A DNA stretch of 60,000 nucleotides from Lineus longissimus (lineage: Eukaryota; Nemertea; Pilidiophora; Heteronemertea; Lineidae), in assembly GCF_910592395.1 (NCBI RefSeq), contig NC_088317.1, positions 2,420,001 to 2,480,000 on the forward strand, written 5' to 3'. The stretch's first letter is position 1. Each line of letters opens with the position of its first letter. The notes beneath the pieces are model-generated. The model did not search any database and was not told the DNA's origin. It saw only the letters and a program-made list of their open reading frames with translations. This document shows, one piece after another, positions 25,010-38,100 of the stretch. Made by a program: the position numbers and the translations under genes.

Positions 25010-25193
25010 AATATTCCCACGGTCCGAGCCAAACGGGTTGCAAGGGTTAATAAACTACCTCGTACCCAGGATAAAAAAATTCAAATTGCAGGGGTAAATG
25101 TATTAGGAAATTTTAAACTTTTTCCTAGGAACGAGGTTTCCATTAACCCTCTCATCCCGTTTGGCTCTGACCGTGGGAATATTTTGTTTTGCA
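25010..25193. mobile_element. 184-bp palindromic (foldback/MITE-like) element
   Basis: The left arm starts AATATTCCCACGGTC and continues AGCCAAACGGG..GGGTTAAT..CTCGT..CCAGGA. The right arm is the imperfect reverse complement and ends GACCGTGGGAATATT. Arms are about 65-75 bp, separated by an AT-rich centre. No clear target duplication is visible because both flanks are A/T-rich. Confidence 0.75.
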
Positions 25194-25451
25194 AAATTTC
25201 TGCCTTATGAAATGGATACACCTTTTTTCTCTCAAAATTAACCCCCTCTGTGTGGAATCGTAGCCTGACGTTGTACTTTAAAAATACTTTCCTTTTTCAC
25301 ATCTTTGGCGCACAGAAGCAAATGGAGGAAGAATGTCATGTGCCCCTTGTCACATACCTGATATGCGACTTACAATGGGGGCGTCTGTGACCGTCAATAC
25401 AAGAACAGTTTGCACAAAAACAACAACGCATGATTGAATAATTTAACTTTT

Positions 25452-26333
25452 TTTATTTTTCTTACAAAAGTTCATAAACATATTTCAACACTATTTACAA
25501 ATAACAACAATATAAACTCATGGAATGAACAAGGGAAATCATTCAAACAAGACTATGGCATTCAGCAGTTTATTTACATCATCAATGGACCGGTTTTTGG
25601 GCAGATTTTAAGCATAAGATTATTTTAGATTTGACTGAACTAAACATAGTAAATCAATACAACATGATTCAAAAAGAAAGGACGGATTTAGGAAAAGGTT
25701 TCATTTCATAACTACAAAGGCAGGAAGCTTGTTCTTTCAGTCTTTCATTACAATGAGTGATAGTAGCAGCATCTTTAACTGACTCTCTGACTGTGTACAT
25801 ATAGAACCAGGGTGGGGACAAAAAAAGGCCTCTCTGCCAATATTTGAAGCTTCTGCTTGCCTTATGTATTTTTGGTAGCAGGTAAATAAGGAGTGAAATA
25901 ATCCATATTATGATTTGCAGCAGTGTACTATCACGGACGGAATTCAGTCATAAATTGATAAAGTGAAAAAGAAATTGATTTTGACAGAACAATTTCCTTA
26001 ATTAAATCTATGAAAGTGTGGACGGAATTTAAGAAATATAACTTGATGAGTAGCACAAATTAACAGTTGATTCAAGCTTGGGTTATATTCAATGACAGGA
26101 TAAGCATGTAGAATTCTTTATCACATTTTATGACAGCACATGGCCAGTCTCTCTACACATGCCACACTCACCCGGGAAACATTACTCTGAGTGAAATACT
26201 AGATGGCAACACTTGTGAATGTCATTGTCTCTTTAGATCAAAGTAAGCACTGTTCATTACTCTCCACTGCACACAGCCTGGTTCAGGCTGAAAAATGGCT
26301 TCCGCAGTGAAAGGGTTAATGCGACTGATTAGC
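25452..26333 (-). other. Probable DNAH2 3' untranslated region with candidate poly(A) signals
   Basis: Sequence downstream of the TAG on the minus strand is AT-rich and without a credible coding region. AATAAA on the minus strand occurs at 25,569-25,574 and 25,452-25,457, about 760 and 880 nt after the stop. Either could end the transcript; no cleavage site can be chosen from sequence alone. A copy of an interspersed repeat (26,201-26,320) lies directly after the stop codon. Confidence 0.4.
26201..26320 (+). repeat. Interspersed repeat copy A, next to the DNAH2 stop
   Basis: AGATGGCAACACTTGTGAAT...CTGAAAAATGGCTTCCGCAG...AGGGTTAAT is shared with 38,869-39,000 (copy B, inside an intron). Similarity is clear at both ends and weak in the middle. 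The family is unknown to me. Confidence 0.6.
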
Positions 26334-29300
26334 CTAAGCATCCAAACTCATCAGCAGAGCAGTGCCTCTCTTGGTCCAGTGGTCTGAGTTCTTCTCACCG
26401 GCCTTCAGGTCGACTGCGACCACGAACGACGCACGTCCCGTTGATCCGGCACGGTTTGGGAAGTAGTAACATGGGCAACTGTAGATACCTGGAAAGGGAT
26501 ATCAAAATATGTATGACTAATATTGTTAAAATTCGAACCAGGGTTACTATTTGACAATAGGGGTGGCTGGGCCAAACACTGAGAACACCAGCTAGCAGCA
26601 TCACCCAACATGAGGAAAATAGCTTGGACTTTGAAGCATCACCCAGCAGTCAAGGAGACCAGCTCGTAGCATCACTGAGAAAACCAGCCACAAGCTTCAG
26701 CCAGCAGGCCTTCAGCTCGAACCCACAAGGGAAGCAATCACCAGGAAGACCCCATAGAACCTGGACACGTTCATTTGAAAGTGGGTCCATTTTTTACTGG
26801 TGGGTTCAACACTGCAAAAGTCCACGCCACTGGACTAATGGCTCCTAGTAGTCATAAACATGGCACATACAGGACCAGGGAATCAAGGGGGGACCCCATC
26901 ATACCATAACTTACCTCGACTCGTTTTGCTCCTCCTCTGCTCAGCAGGCTTGAAATGGACAGTCGGCATCTGGCAGACAAGCTGCATGGGGTTGGCTTCG
27001 ATCAGGCAGGCATTCTTCATATCCCAGCCAGCACCTTGCAAGAACAGTCCTTTGATGAGTACGCCATCCTTTGGAGCACCAGTGATGTTACTGTCATCTA
27101 TGGTCATGACGGTGAACTCCCACGCGAGGGAATCGACTGACACCTAGGATGATAAAGAGAGGGTTAAAATAAGACCAATGAAACAGCAATACCAAAAGTG
27201 CATGGCTCCATTCAATACCATAGAGTACAATACCATGGTCACTCTTATGACTAATTTCATTCATTCGTTACGCCAACTACTTAACTCTTACAAGTTGTCC
27301 TGGTTATATAAGCAAGGGTATGGTTTTGTTCTACTATTGATCGCCCTTCCATACTTACATTGTTCAATCTAGCAGACGTCTGGAGCACAGCTGTGAGGAA
27401 ACCAGTCGGGAACGTGAAGGCGGACATCCAGAAGATCATGGGGGGATGCGCACGCTGGGCCCACTTGAAGAACTGCTCCACACGGGCCACTAGGTCTCTG
27501 GTCCAGGAGGCCAGGGGCTTCATGGATGGGTAAGCCTGGAAGAAAAAGTGAGATCTAGAAGGATCTAAGGCATCAAGAGACAATGTGTCGCTCATTAAGT
27601 TGAGTGGAATCCACCATTCCTACAGCTCTCACACATAATACACCAAGCTCGGCTGTGGTCGTTCCTGATGTATATCCTCTCATTGTTTTTGTGACATATC
27701 ACAAAAGTACATTTATGTATTTACCTTCTGCCAAGATGGTGGAACTCTGGCCTCGTAGATACATTGGAAGATGTCCTCGAGCTCTGACGACATAACCACC
27801 AAGCCTTGGATGCCCTTTTCAAGGTCCTCCAACTGCGACCTGATCTCGTCGAGCAGGGCGTTGTAACGCTGAATCTCTTGGAGTAGGACGACGTTCAGCG
27901 GGGACGGATCTACTGAGAGGATTTTGGCAGTTCCTTCATAGTCGATGTTCTCTGGGAGTTGTTTGTAGATGTTTGCACCAAGCTCCAATACCTGGAGAAA
28001 ATAAAGAACATTTTATGAAATATTACTGAAATCCAACTTTTAAAGGGGGACTAGCGGCCGGAGCTAGGGCGAAAAGTTTGTAGTCTTCATGTGACAAGTA
28101 TGCACAGCTAATAGGGGCTGAGGAGATACAACCCAGTCATGTTCAATACCGGCGTTAGTGACAATATTTTTTTGAACACCTAGGCCCTGGTAGACAAGAG
28201 AACTTCTCTGGACAGCATTTTCTCCCTAGGTGATGACCTATCCTTACCTGGTCCTCTCGACTCTCTCCCTTAGCGGCGGACACCTGTGGCTGCAGCGACA
28301 GCAACGTCTCAAACAGCATCCTCGTCTCCTGGATCTGTGAGGTGATGTCGGCATTGGGATGCTGGCCGAACACTTCAGGATGGTCGATGTTAGGCAGCAT
28401 GCTGATGTACTCCTTGTAGGAGGAGAGGGGGCCGTCCTTTGGCACGTAGTAGGTTGGTAGGATGGAAAGCCTGAAGAGAAATGAAAATATGTGATTTTGA
28501 TCTGGGTTGTCAGCTCAGTGATGCCTTGGGATGGCCAAGTGTAGCATCAGATGGGTCAGTAGCTCTGTTAGTTGCCGAGCCGACTACAATTTCAACAGAG
28601 GAGACTGCCAGTCAGTTAAAGGCATAGATTCAAGGACACGCAGAAAACATTCCAGCGATACTTACTTGAAAAACTGTGTGCTAATGGTGGCATCGAGGAA
28701 GTATTCATTGATATACGTCAAGAGCAGACGACGATCAAAGTCGTCAGTCACATGACCTCCGTAGTTGATGCCGGCAATCAGGTACTTCAAGGCATCCCAC
28801 GGTGTGTCTTCGTACTCATCGAGGTAGATGCTGAGTAGATTCTCAGAAACCTGGAAGAGAAAAAACATAAATTTTCATGACAGCTATCTCAGTGACTCGT
28901 CTGGTGCATTGCACTACCACTTCCCATATTTGACCATGTTAATCCTCTTGAGGGGGGTTGTATTAAACTCTGCATGACCTGTCCTAGGATGAAAGATGGT
29001 CGTCTCGCCTCTGTTGAAGTCTAGGAGGGTGTTGCTCCTGAAGTCACCCTGTTGGCAGGTGTGGGCCGACTTAAGTGACAATTTGATCTGGAACTCACCT
29101 CGAAGTCCGAGTCGTTGAAGTCGTATCGGATGTTCCAGCCGAGCATCAAGAACTTCCTCCTCTCGAGTAAGACGGAGTGGAAGAAGCAGAGAGCGAACAG
29201 CAACTTCTTATACTTGTCTTGTTTGTGGCAGCGGGAGAATTGTTGCTCAGTCACCAAGTGGTAGAGACGCTTCATGTTGGCTTTCAGACCCTGAAAAGTA

Positions 29301-32120
29301 TATACAACATTTCAGCCTACTTTTCATGTCAGATTGTCATCTCTCGAAAGGAACTGGGACTTTTTTGAGAAAATGCGCCTCATCATGAAATCAGGGGTCA
29401 ATATTCGCTTCTACGGCCCTGCACACCCTGTTTGAAGCGCCTGGCATAAGCTCACACAATGCCAGTTAAGTGACTTGCACAAGACCACACAGTACTCACC
29501 TTGGGGGGTTCGGTGGTCATCTTGATACCGGTTTGTAAGATGGCGATGGGGAACTCCGGGTTGGGGCTACTGCTGAGCCAGAGCCTGAACTGGGGATGAG
29601 TGTCCTCAATCTGGAGCTGTTCGACCAGCTTGTCCAGCTGGGGCATCCAACTCAGGGACAAGTGACAGTTGGCCAGGAACACCCAGTTACCCTGAAGGAG
29701 AGAAAAGTATCACATTGAGAATATTTCTGTTGCACTTTCCAAGCTAAATACAGAAGTTGGATACCAACGCCGGTAAAAACTGCATTGGAGCTGAATTTTC
29801 GCGTTCTAGTCTATCCCCTAATTGACATACCTCTTTCACTCCCTCTCTTATCATCCTGGTTGCTATGGGAGATTGACCTTGACCTAGAGACAGGGCATGG
29901 AATCGGTGAGCCATGTTGCTGGTCTCCGCCAACTGGAGCAGGGCACTGGTAGGATCCTAGAAAGAATAATCATTTCAACATAAAAGAAGAATTTTACAAG
30001 ACAGAATGAAATCAACTTTTATTTACCAAATAACCTTTTCAACACGTTTTTATGGAAGACTACTGAAATTTGACAGTTCCCATAGATCTTGTTGATAATA
30101 AGTGATACAAGAGAACATATGCCAGGGACTCCCTTAGCGAATACCTCCCTATTAAATACACTCTTTCTAATGAGGACACTGCATTTGGTCCCAAATGGGT
30201 TGTTTCAATTGAATTTGGCCACTCTTAACACAACTCTCTATTAAGGACAGCACTTGTCAGACCAGAGGTTCGCCTTTATGGAGACGCTCTACTGTATTAC
30301 AATACTTACAACTCCGGGAGACAACACAAAAATGAGTGGCGTCCTCGTAGTCGAGTCCTCCACGACTTGGTGCATGTCCAGGACGGGCGGCTCGACAAAC
30401 TTTAGGCCCAAGTTATTGATGATAAACGATGTGGCACAGAAGGACACTCTGTCTGGACGCAGTGACCGCACTATCAACATGCGCTGGAGTTCATTGCAGG
30501 CGTTATCCCATTCACCTGGAGAAGACGACGTACCAGAGATAGGATCATTCAAGGGTATTGCATGAGGGGTACCATCAACCTCTAAATTTTGGTGTCTATT
30601 CGTTTTTCACAATTCAAGAAAATTTCCGCTAAACTTTTTTTTAAAGTTTTTTTGGCGAATATTTGTGTTTATTCATTTTCACAATTCATGAAAATTTCCG
30701 ATAAAATTTTTTTTCAAAATTTTTATTTTGGCGAATAACGTTATTTCTTTCTGTGTCCAAATAAAAATGAAAAATATTTCAAGAAATTTTTTTTTACCAC
30801 TTGAGATTATTCGTGAAAAATTTGGCAATTTACCGTACATCACAAGCAAGCTCACTGATTAACAAATAACATTGACTTTATGCCACGTTGACAGCCCACA
30901 ACGATTAGATCAACGAGATGGTCTACTTACCAGGCAGTCCTGCTGTCTCCGGCTCTGATGCTGTATACCAGATATTCCAGTCTCGAGGATACTGCTCAAA
31001 CGACGTGATCAGACCGTGGAAGTTCGCCAACTTGTCAAGCTCTGTGATGTTATCCCAAGCCATGTCGGTCAACCAGGCCGAACAAGGGTTGTCCATTTGG
31101 TTCTCTCGGTCGAGTACCTACAAATCGATTATAATGAGAATTTCAATGATGTCTAAGTCTCTTGCGAAGTGCATCACACAATAACTGCCCAATAAAGGCA
31201 GCAACAGTCAAATTCACCTCCTTTGATGACGCCAAGCATTCCTAGTCAGAATGAATTTACTCAGGATGAGAGGTCAGCAGATCAGAACCAGACAGACATG
31301 TCTTTTTAACATTACATTCGTCATTTTGAAAACATATCGCGACGCAAAATCGTTTAACTTACAAGTCCGCCTCTCAAGAAGAAGCTGTATTCATCCATGT
31401 TGAGTTTGCCGGACGCCTCCAGAATCTTGGCACACATTTGGAAGGAGAAGAGCAACTTGTGCCTCTCGAACAGACCTCGGCAAGTGTACCTAGAAGATCA
31501 TATTGAAAATGTGATGTGGTATTTCATGTAGGCAAACCCCATTACCAACAAGTTACTGCTGAACAGCAAATTTTGTGTGCAGGATGGTCTTCCTCACCTC
31601 GTAGATAACGATTTGATTCGGGTGGGAAAGGAACAGCAAATTTTGTGTGCAGGATGGTCTTCCTCACCTCGTAGATAACGATTTGATTCGGGTGGGAAAA
31701 GTAACAAGGCAGAAGGATAGGGGCAGGTGTTGACACTCGACTGTCCACTTTCATGATTGCTTGTGTTCAACCTACCTGTACACAGCAAATGTATGATAAT
31801 CATTGAGATTTGTAATCCGTTCTTCCAGCTTAGCACTTCTTGATGACTTGTCGATGGATAGATTGAACAGTTCGATGTACGCATCCAGGGAGAACTGGTA
31901 CATGGGGTCGATGCGGCCCATGTCGTTCAACACGAAGAAGAGAATGGACGCTCGCTGGGCACATGGCCGATAACCCTCTCTTGCAGCATCAATCTTGACC
32001 TCCGTCTGCTCAGAGGTCTGCAGCTGCTCCGTCACGTCCTGCGATGTCTTCTTGGAGTCCTGCAGAGTGTTGACGAGCTGCTCATCATCAAGGAGCGAGC
32101 CCTGCGCTTCATTCAATAAT
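26334..32120 (-). CDS. DNAH2: DNAH2 AAA6 and C-terminal domain, exons 49-61
   Basis: Exons are 31776-32120, 31363-31489, 30931-31117, 30310-30515, 29831-29956, 29500-29691, 29099-29290, 28666-28850, 28248-28470, 27725-27991, 27359-27535, 26915-27143 and 26334-26488 (about residues 3277-4146). They cover the AAA6 helices ([20 protein letters not shown]), the LERHKL-like region [47 protein letters not shown], the AWDALKYLI-like [20 protein letters not shown], and the C-terminal [26 protein letters not shown] and [15 protein letters not shown] before TAG. The stop context and length agree with a complete C-terminus. Confidence 0.96.
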
Positions 32121-35100
32121 CTGCAACGGGGTGAACGAATTTACATGAAAATGGTGGAGAAGTATCTATTTCCTAACTCTTATTCCAAATCACTGCGCTG
32201 ATATCGCTGTGTTGTCATCATCGTAGCAATGACTGCTTCCAAAAATCATCAGTATACGCACTACTGCCGTACCCTGAAAGCAGGCATTCATAGCGTTCCT
32301 TACAATCACTCAGAGGTGCATCCTCATACTTACTTCAAAATCTTGTCTTCTAGTTCAACGATCTTCTTCTTCCCTTCGGCGATGTTGATGACGAGTTTGT
32401 CCTTCTGCTGTTCAAGTTCTGGTCGTTCTTTTCGCACAACGATACCAAGAAGCTGAGCCTCAAGACCTGAAAGATGACCACACGATACAAGGTGAGAGAC
32501 GCCTTTACCTGGCCAATGAACGTTTGGTCTTCATAGGTTGACAAGGATGGACCAAAGTGACAATGTCATAACACGCCATCGAGCCTCATAGCCTAGTGGT
32601 TGACACTGCTGGCCACCACGCAATAGGGCCCGGTTCGATCCCGGGGAGAACCCAGGAGTGTATGTCTGGATGAACCGGCGAGGCTTTCAAGGAACTAAAA
32701 TTCCTGGCTCTTCACAGTCCTTCGAATGAGACTCAAAACCAAGTTCCTTGTACCTGGTGTCTATGCCAGGGCAAGCTAAGACCCCACCAAGTGAGAAACA
32801 TGAGCAGCTTGCGTGGACTCTATATCTCTCGCCAAAGTCGGACCACTAGGCTGATAAACCCAATTGGCACCTAACCGTAGTGGCACGCAGGATACCCTCA
32901 TCCCGCCTTGGAGGAGGATTACTCCTAGGAGAATTACCCCTCCAAGTGCAGAGCGAATGCTGAAGAAGAAGAAGAAGAAGAAGAAGAAGAATAACACGCC
33001 ATCACATCTTTACTAACTGGTTCAAGGTTGTCCTACATCAGCCCTCAAAGAAGGCCAGGTGTTTTTCTATTAGATTATACCTACTGGTACAATTCATCAC
33101 TCACCTTGCAGTTTGACAGCAAAGTTTGTAATCGTCGTTTTGGTCGAGATTTCTGGCGTATAGTGCGGGTTACTGAGCTTGGTCGTGATGTAGAACCGGA
33201 AGTCAGGATTGTACTCAATCTCCTTGTCGCCTAGCCTGATGATGTAGGCACCACCTATTTTGACGAGGGATTTATTGAGGACGGGATCGAGGGACGGATC
33301 CAGACGCTCTTGGACGTTCTGTAGGAGTACCGGCATGCCGTATTGGATGGCCGTCTCAAGAGTTCTCATGTAGTCATGTTGCTGTAAATCGATCACTTTC
33401 AGGCCCTGAAAAGGTAAAGTTGTGTTATTATGGACAAAGGCAGCCAGAAATCACAATAGAAATTCACTTCGTTGGATTGAAAGGATTTGAACATGTGCCT
33501 CACCCCAACAGGATTGTGAAGTTGGGGCCATTTTTTAATTCTTAACATGTTTTACTAGAACCATGAATGAACACATATGAAGAAAATTGGGGATTAATAG
33601 ATTTTAAGGCACCATTGAAGGCAAATATATCAAGAAAGTTGTAATTTTTAAAATGACATGGGTTTTAAATGGCAAATGCACAACATTGGACTAGTGTACT
33701 TGAATGTGTAGGAAGTCTGATAATATGCAATTATCATGTTTTATGGAATACAAAATTATCAAACAAGTGAGCCGCATGCCCCTATAGAGATTGTGAGATA
33801 TATGTATACTGAAGTAACAATGACGTGAATGAATAATCAAATATATTGAAAGAAGAGAAAACTGGATGGTGAAGTAATAACATGGATTCACCCTAAATGG
33901 ATTAATCAAGTCCGTTATCTGCAATGAAAATGTCAGCATAAACATCGATAAATTTTGGCTCCATTTTTTATTGAGGACAGTTAAGCTGGGTTGGTGTAGC
34001 ATTACATAGATCGTAATCCGCATAATCTGCACTAATTTAATTTTGCAATTTCTGAGAAAAAATAAAATTATTCTCAGACCTGCATCAATGAAATTCATCA
34101 ACTCTTAAAAAGGTTTCAGCCACTTCTGGTCATGAGCATCTCAGAAATATAATCAACCTCCAAACACATACCCTGGACGACTCCATACTCTTGATCCACT
34201 TGATAGCCTGACCCTGCGGATCGACCATCAGCGGCCACCGACTCCCCCTCGTCACAATCACGCCGTTCTCAGTCGAGAAGCCGTCACTTGGCAGGCCCTG
34301 GAGGTTCCAGTCACGTACTTGGGTCGGCTTGACCATGAATTCGCAGAAGTTGAAATCCGGGCTGCATGGCACTGCAAGCTTGTTGATCTGGAGAAGATGA
34401 AAGAAATTTTAAACTTAGAATCTTTGAGTGTTGACAGATAGATGATTTTATGTTAGAACGTAAATCCTACTTGAGCATGAAGCCAGCTTACTCCATACTC
34501 TGATCTGTTGAAGTTATGTGACCTACCCAATGGGTTAACAGTCACTGCACCTTACCTCAGCTAGCCAGATCTTCTGTACAATCTCGTCCCTGTAGTTGGA
34601 TAAGAACGGCCCCATGTAAGACAAGAAGGCTGCAGCTACCAAACAGTCACCGGACAGGAAGCCCATCTGGATCTCCAAACTCTGGAAAATAATAACAAAT
34701 TTATATAATTTATGTCATTCATTTGAAGTCTTCTGCTGCAGATTATGTACTTTTCTTCAAATATTTTTCATCCCAATCCTCGGTTTTTGAGAAAATGAGG
34801 AGAGCTGATGTCGTCTGCTCAAATCGGAGGTTTGATGTTTTCATACTAACCGCGACAGTCTCTTCCCATCGGACCTTCTCTCCAGCCAGACCTGCCACAA
34901 GCTTGGCCGCACGATCCAACATCATCTCCGTCTGCTCGGCCTTCTTCCTCAAGTCTTCTTTCTGGGCAAGCTTCTCTTCATATGCTAATTTCAGATCGGT
35001 CATCTTCTGCTCGACCTGGAAACAAGAAAGGAAGTGTTCAAACAGTGTTCCAGGTAGCCTAGTTTAGTGCCATACGTTTTCATTCATATTCTCCAGTTTT

Positions 35101-38100
35101 CCATATTCTCCACTGGCCTAGAGTCAGGTGCTCACAAAGTTTTCACCTCTCGGTCAGGACGCACACACTCACCTCGGCTAACTTGGCCTTGGCATCAGCT
35201 AACTGGTCCTGCTTCTCCTTCAAGACTGCCATAGCCTGGTTCAGCCTGTTCCTCTTGGGCTCCACAACCCTGTAGATACGTCCGTACACCTCCATCGCCC
35301 GCACCCACATGCATAGCGACTTGGCTGCCGAGGACACCCTACCAATGATATCAGGTTGGAAATCTTGCTGGGAGCAGTATTGGCCGATTTTCTTCAAAAT
35401 ACGATCGCTGATGTTGTCTTTGTCAAAGTTAACGAGCTGCTTGATGAAGTTTTGATCGCCGAGTTGCCTCTTTGCCTCCCCCCAGGATGGTTCTTGTCCT
35501 CGTAGGATCATGACAGCCTGCATGACGGTCTCGACAAGCTGTGGCGGCCGGCCGTACGACTTGATCTCGCCGATATCTTTCTTGTTCAAAGATTCAAGAG
35601 CCTACAAAAACAATCAGAATTAAGGATAAAACAGAAATCCCTCACTTGCCCTGGCAAAAGCACCAGGTACAAGGAACCTCGGTTTCACCTCTGATACAAA
35701 GGTTGGCGTAAATTAGAGTTAAGCGTCCTACTCAAGGACACAAAGACGAAACAATTGAACAAACATACCTTCATAGCTTCTTCAAGCGCAGGTACAGCCT
35801 CATTCAAATCTTGCTGGGCGAGGTCTGCCATATGTCTGCACCTCACTTCATCCTCTCCAATCTTCTCACTCTTCTGTGCCACAGCCTAGAACATAAAAGT
35901 TGGGGAAAATGAATACTGTAGCTTTCACACAGCGAAGGACAAAGACATTTACTACTGAAAAAGCCTAGAATAAACTTGACAAAACAGCGTCGACAAGGTA
36001 AGAGGTGGATTCCAGGTAACCTTTGAAAGCAGCTCATACCTTCTGCTGTTCGTCAGCTTCTCGTTTCTGCTGCACGATGACGACGAGGTACTCCTCGCAC
36101 TGCTTCTGAAACTGTGCCACCTTCGTCTTCGCGACCTCCAACTCGACGGACATCGTCTCGACCTTGGTACGTGTGTCGTCAATCTTGCTCAAACCATTCT
36201 TCAACTTGTTGGCGGCGTCTCCGAGCTGTTTGCGCTTTTCGTACAGCAACCTGAATTGAAATGGAGATCTCCTCATGAAAACTTTACAATTTTTACAATT
36301 TTTACAATTTTTACAATTTTTACAATTTTTACAATTTTTACAATTTTTACAATTCTTACAATTCTTACAAATCTTACAAATTTTACAAATTTTACAAATT
36401 TTACAAATTTTACAGTTTTTACAATTTTTACAATTTTTACAAATTTTACAATTTTTACAATTTTTACAAATTTTACAAATTTTACAATTTTTACAATTTT
36501 TACAATTTTTACAAATTTTACAAATTTTACAATTTTTACAAATTTTACAATTTTTTCTCTGAGCACGGTAACCTGGAAAAGTGCTGTTAGGTAACTTACG
36601 TTTTGTATCCAGCTACCAGCTCCAGATAGTTCGTGGGTGTGACATAGTTGTGCCTTTTCAACTCCAGAAACATCTTCCCAGAGTAGTCGATGACGGACTT
36701 GTGCATCAGTGCAAAAATCTTTGAAAGATTCGGCTTCAACTTTTCCTGAAATAATCAATGACGATGTGAGGAGAACTGAACAAAACAAAGCCACAAATTC
36801 TAAATTTAACATCTTGCCTCGAAGAAGTTTCAGATTCCAATTTGACATTAAAATCCATCATACTTTAAAGTTCAGAATTAAATGCAGGCTAGCTATTTCA
36901 ACAATAACATAGGATATAAGATACAGTTAATTATCAAGTGGCTACAGAGAAACCTCAGGCACACATTTTCAAAATCTTGTATAAAACATTTTCCTTAAAT
37001 AGCTCCAGCAATTAACAAGGAAACAGGAAATAAAATAATGCATTGAACATAACAAAAGTACTTTCATCCATATTGGTGCGACCAGTAACTAATTGAACAG
37101 AAAATGTTATGGAACTATGAATGTAAAATACAAGGAGACAGAACAGTAAGACTACACAGACAAAGAGCTGAAATTTGTCAATCTGGAGATGAGATTTTTG
37201 ATGATTGTATATTTGAGCAGTTAAACACACTTTTGACCATTGTAGAAGTCACATGTCAAAACTGACAAACTTCAGCTCCTCGTCAAACGAATTAAGACAA
37301 CATATACCTACATAGAACAGATAGGTGTTGGAGGTTATCAATTATACGTGGAAATTAGAAAATTATTCAAAGATTAGAAATGAACTATAATGATAAAAGT
37401 TTGAATCCATGTAAGTTCATGCATGGTGCATAAAACTGAACTGACTAATTTCCTGCAAAATTGTTTAACTGTCTAAAGACCCCCTAAATTTTTCAAACAG
37501 AGAACTGGTCACATTTTTTCGCTTTTCACCAAACAAAATGAAACATCTTTTCTGTGGATTCTTGATACTCTAGAAGAAGCTCTTGCGAAAGACACTATAA
37601 TAGATATATCTGATAGACTTTTTCCCAGGGGTTTGAAAAGCAAAAGTTGGCGGTGAAATGCCAGTATTGAAAGTGTTAATTATCTTAATGGTGGAGAGCA
37701 GTAATCTGTGAAGAACTGATAGACCATAAAGCTGACCATAACCGATACAACATCACCAAATTTGCTATCAAAAATGTAATCTAGTTACACGCTGCTTCTT
37801 GAAATAATGCTGGAAATTAAAACTGACGCCGTTAGAACAAAGGTTATCAGTGCAATTTGTTGGATGAGTATGCAAGTCATGTAAATGACGAATTGAAAAA
37901 AAATCTTCGGTCGGGAGGAAAGGATCAGGATGTTTCAGGGAAGTCTGAGAATCACTCGGGCCTACTCTTTAAAACAACGGAATTTCACACACAATGCCTG
38001 CTGCACGTGGTCAAAGTCAACTTGATGCCAATATCTGACAAAACCTCTCATATCAAGACCATGTCAGGAAATTTGACAAGTTTTATCGAATTTCATGATC

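Noticed and set aside
36256-36848. FTIFTIF and VKIVKIV repeat proteins of about 100-190 codons
   Set aside because: They are products of the 9-bp intronic repeat. The real exons 36040-36250 and 36600-36745 lie on either side in other frames.
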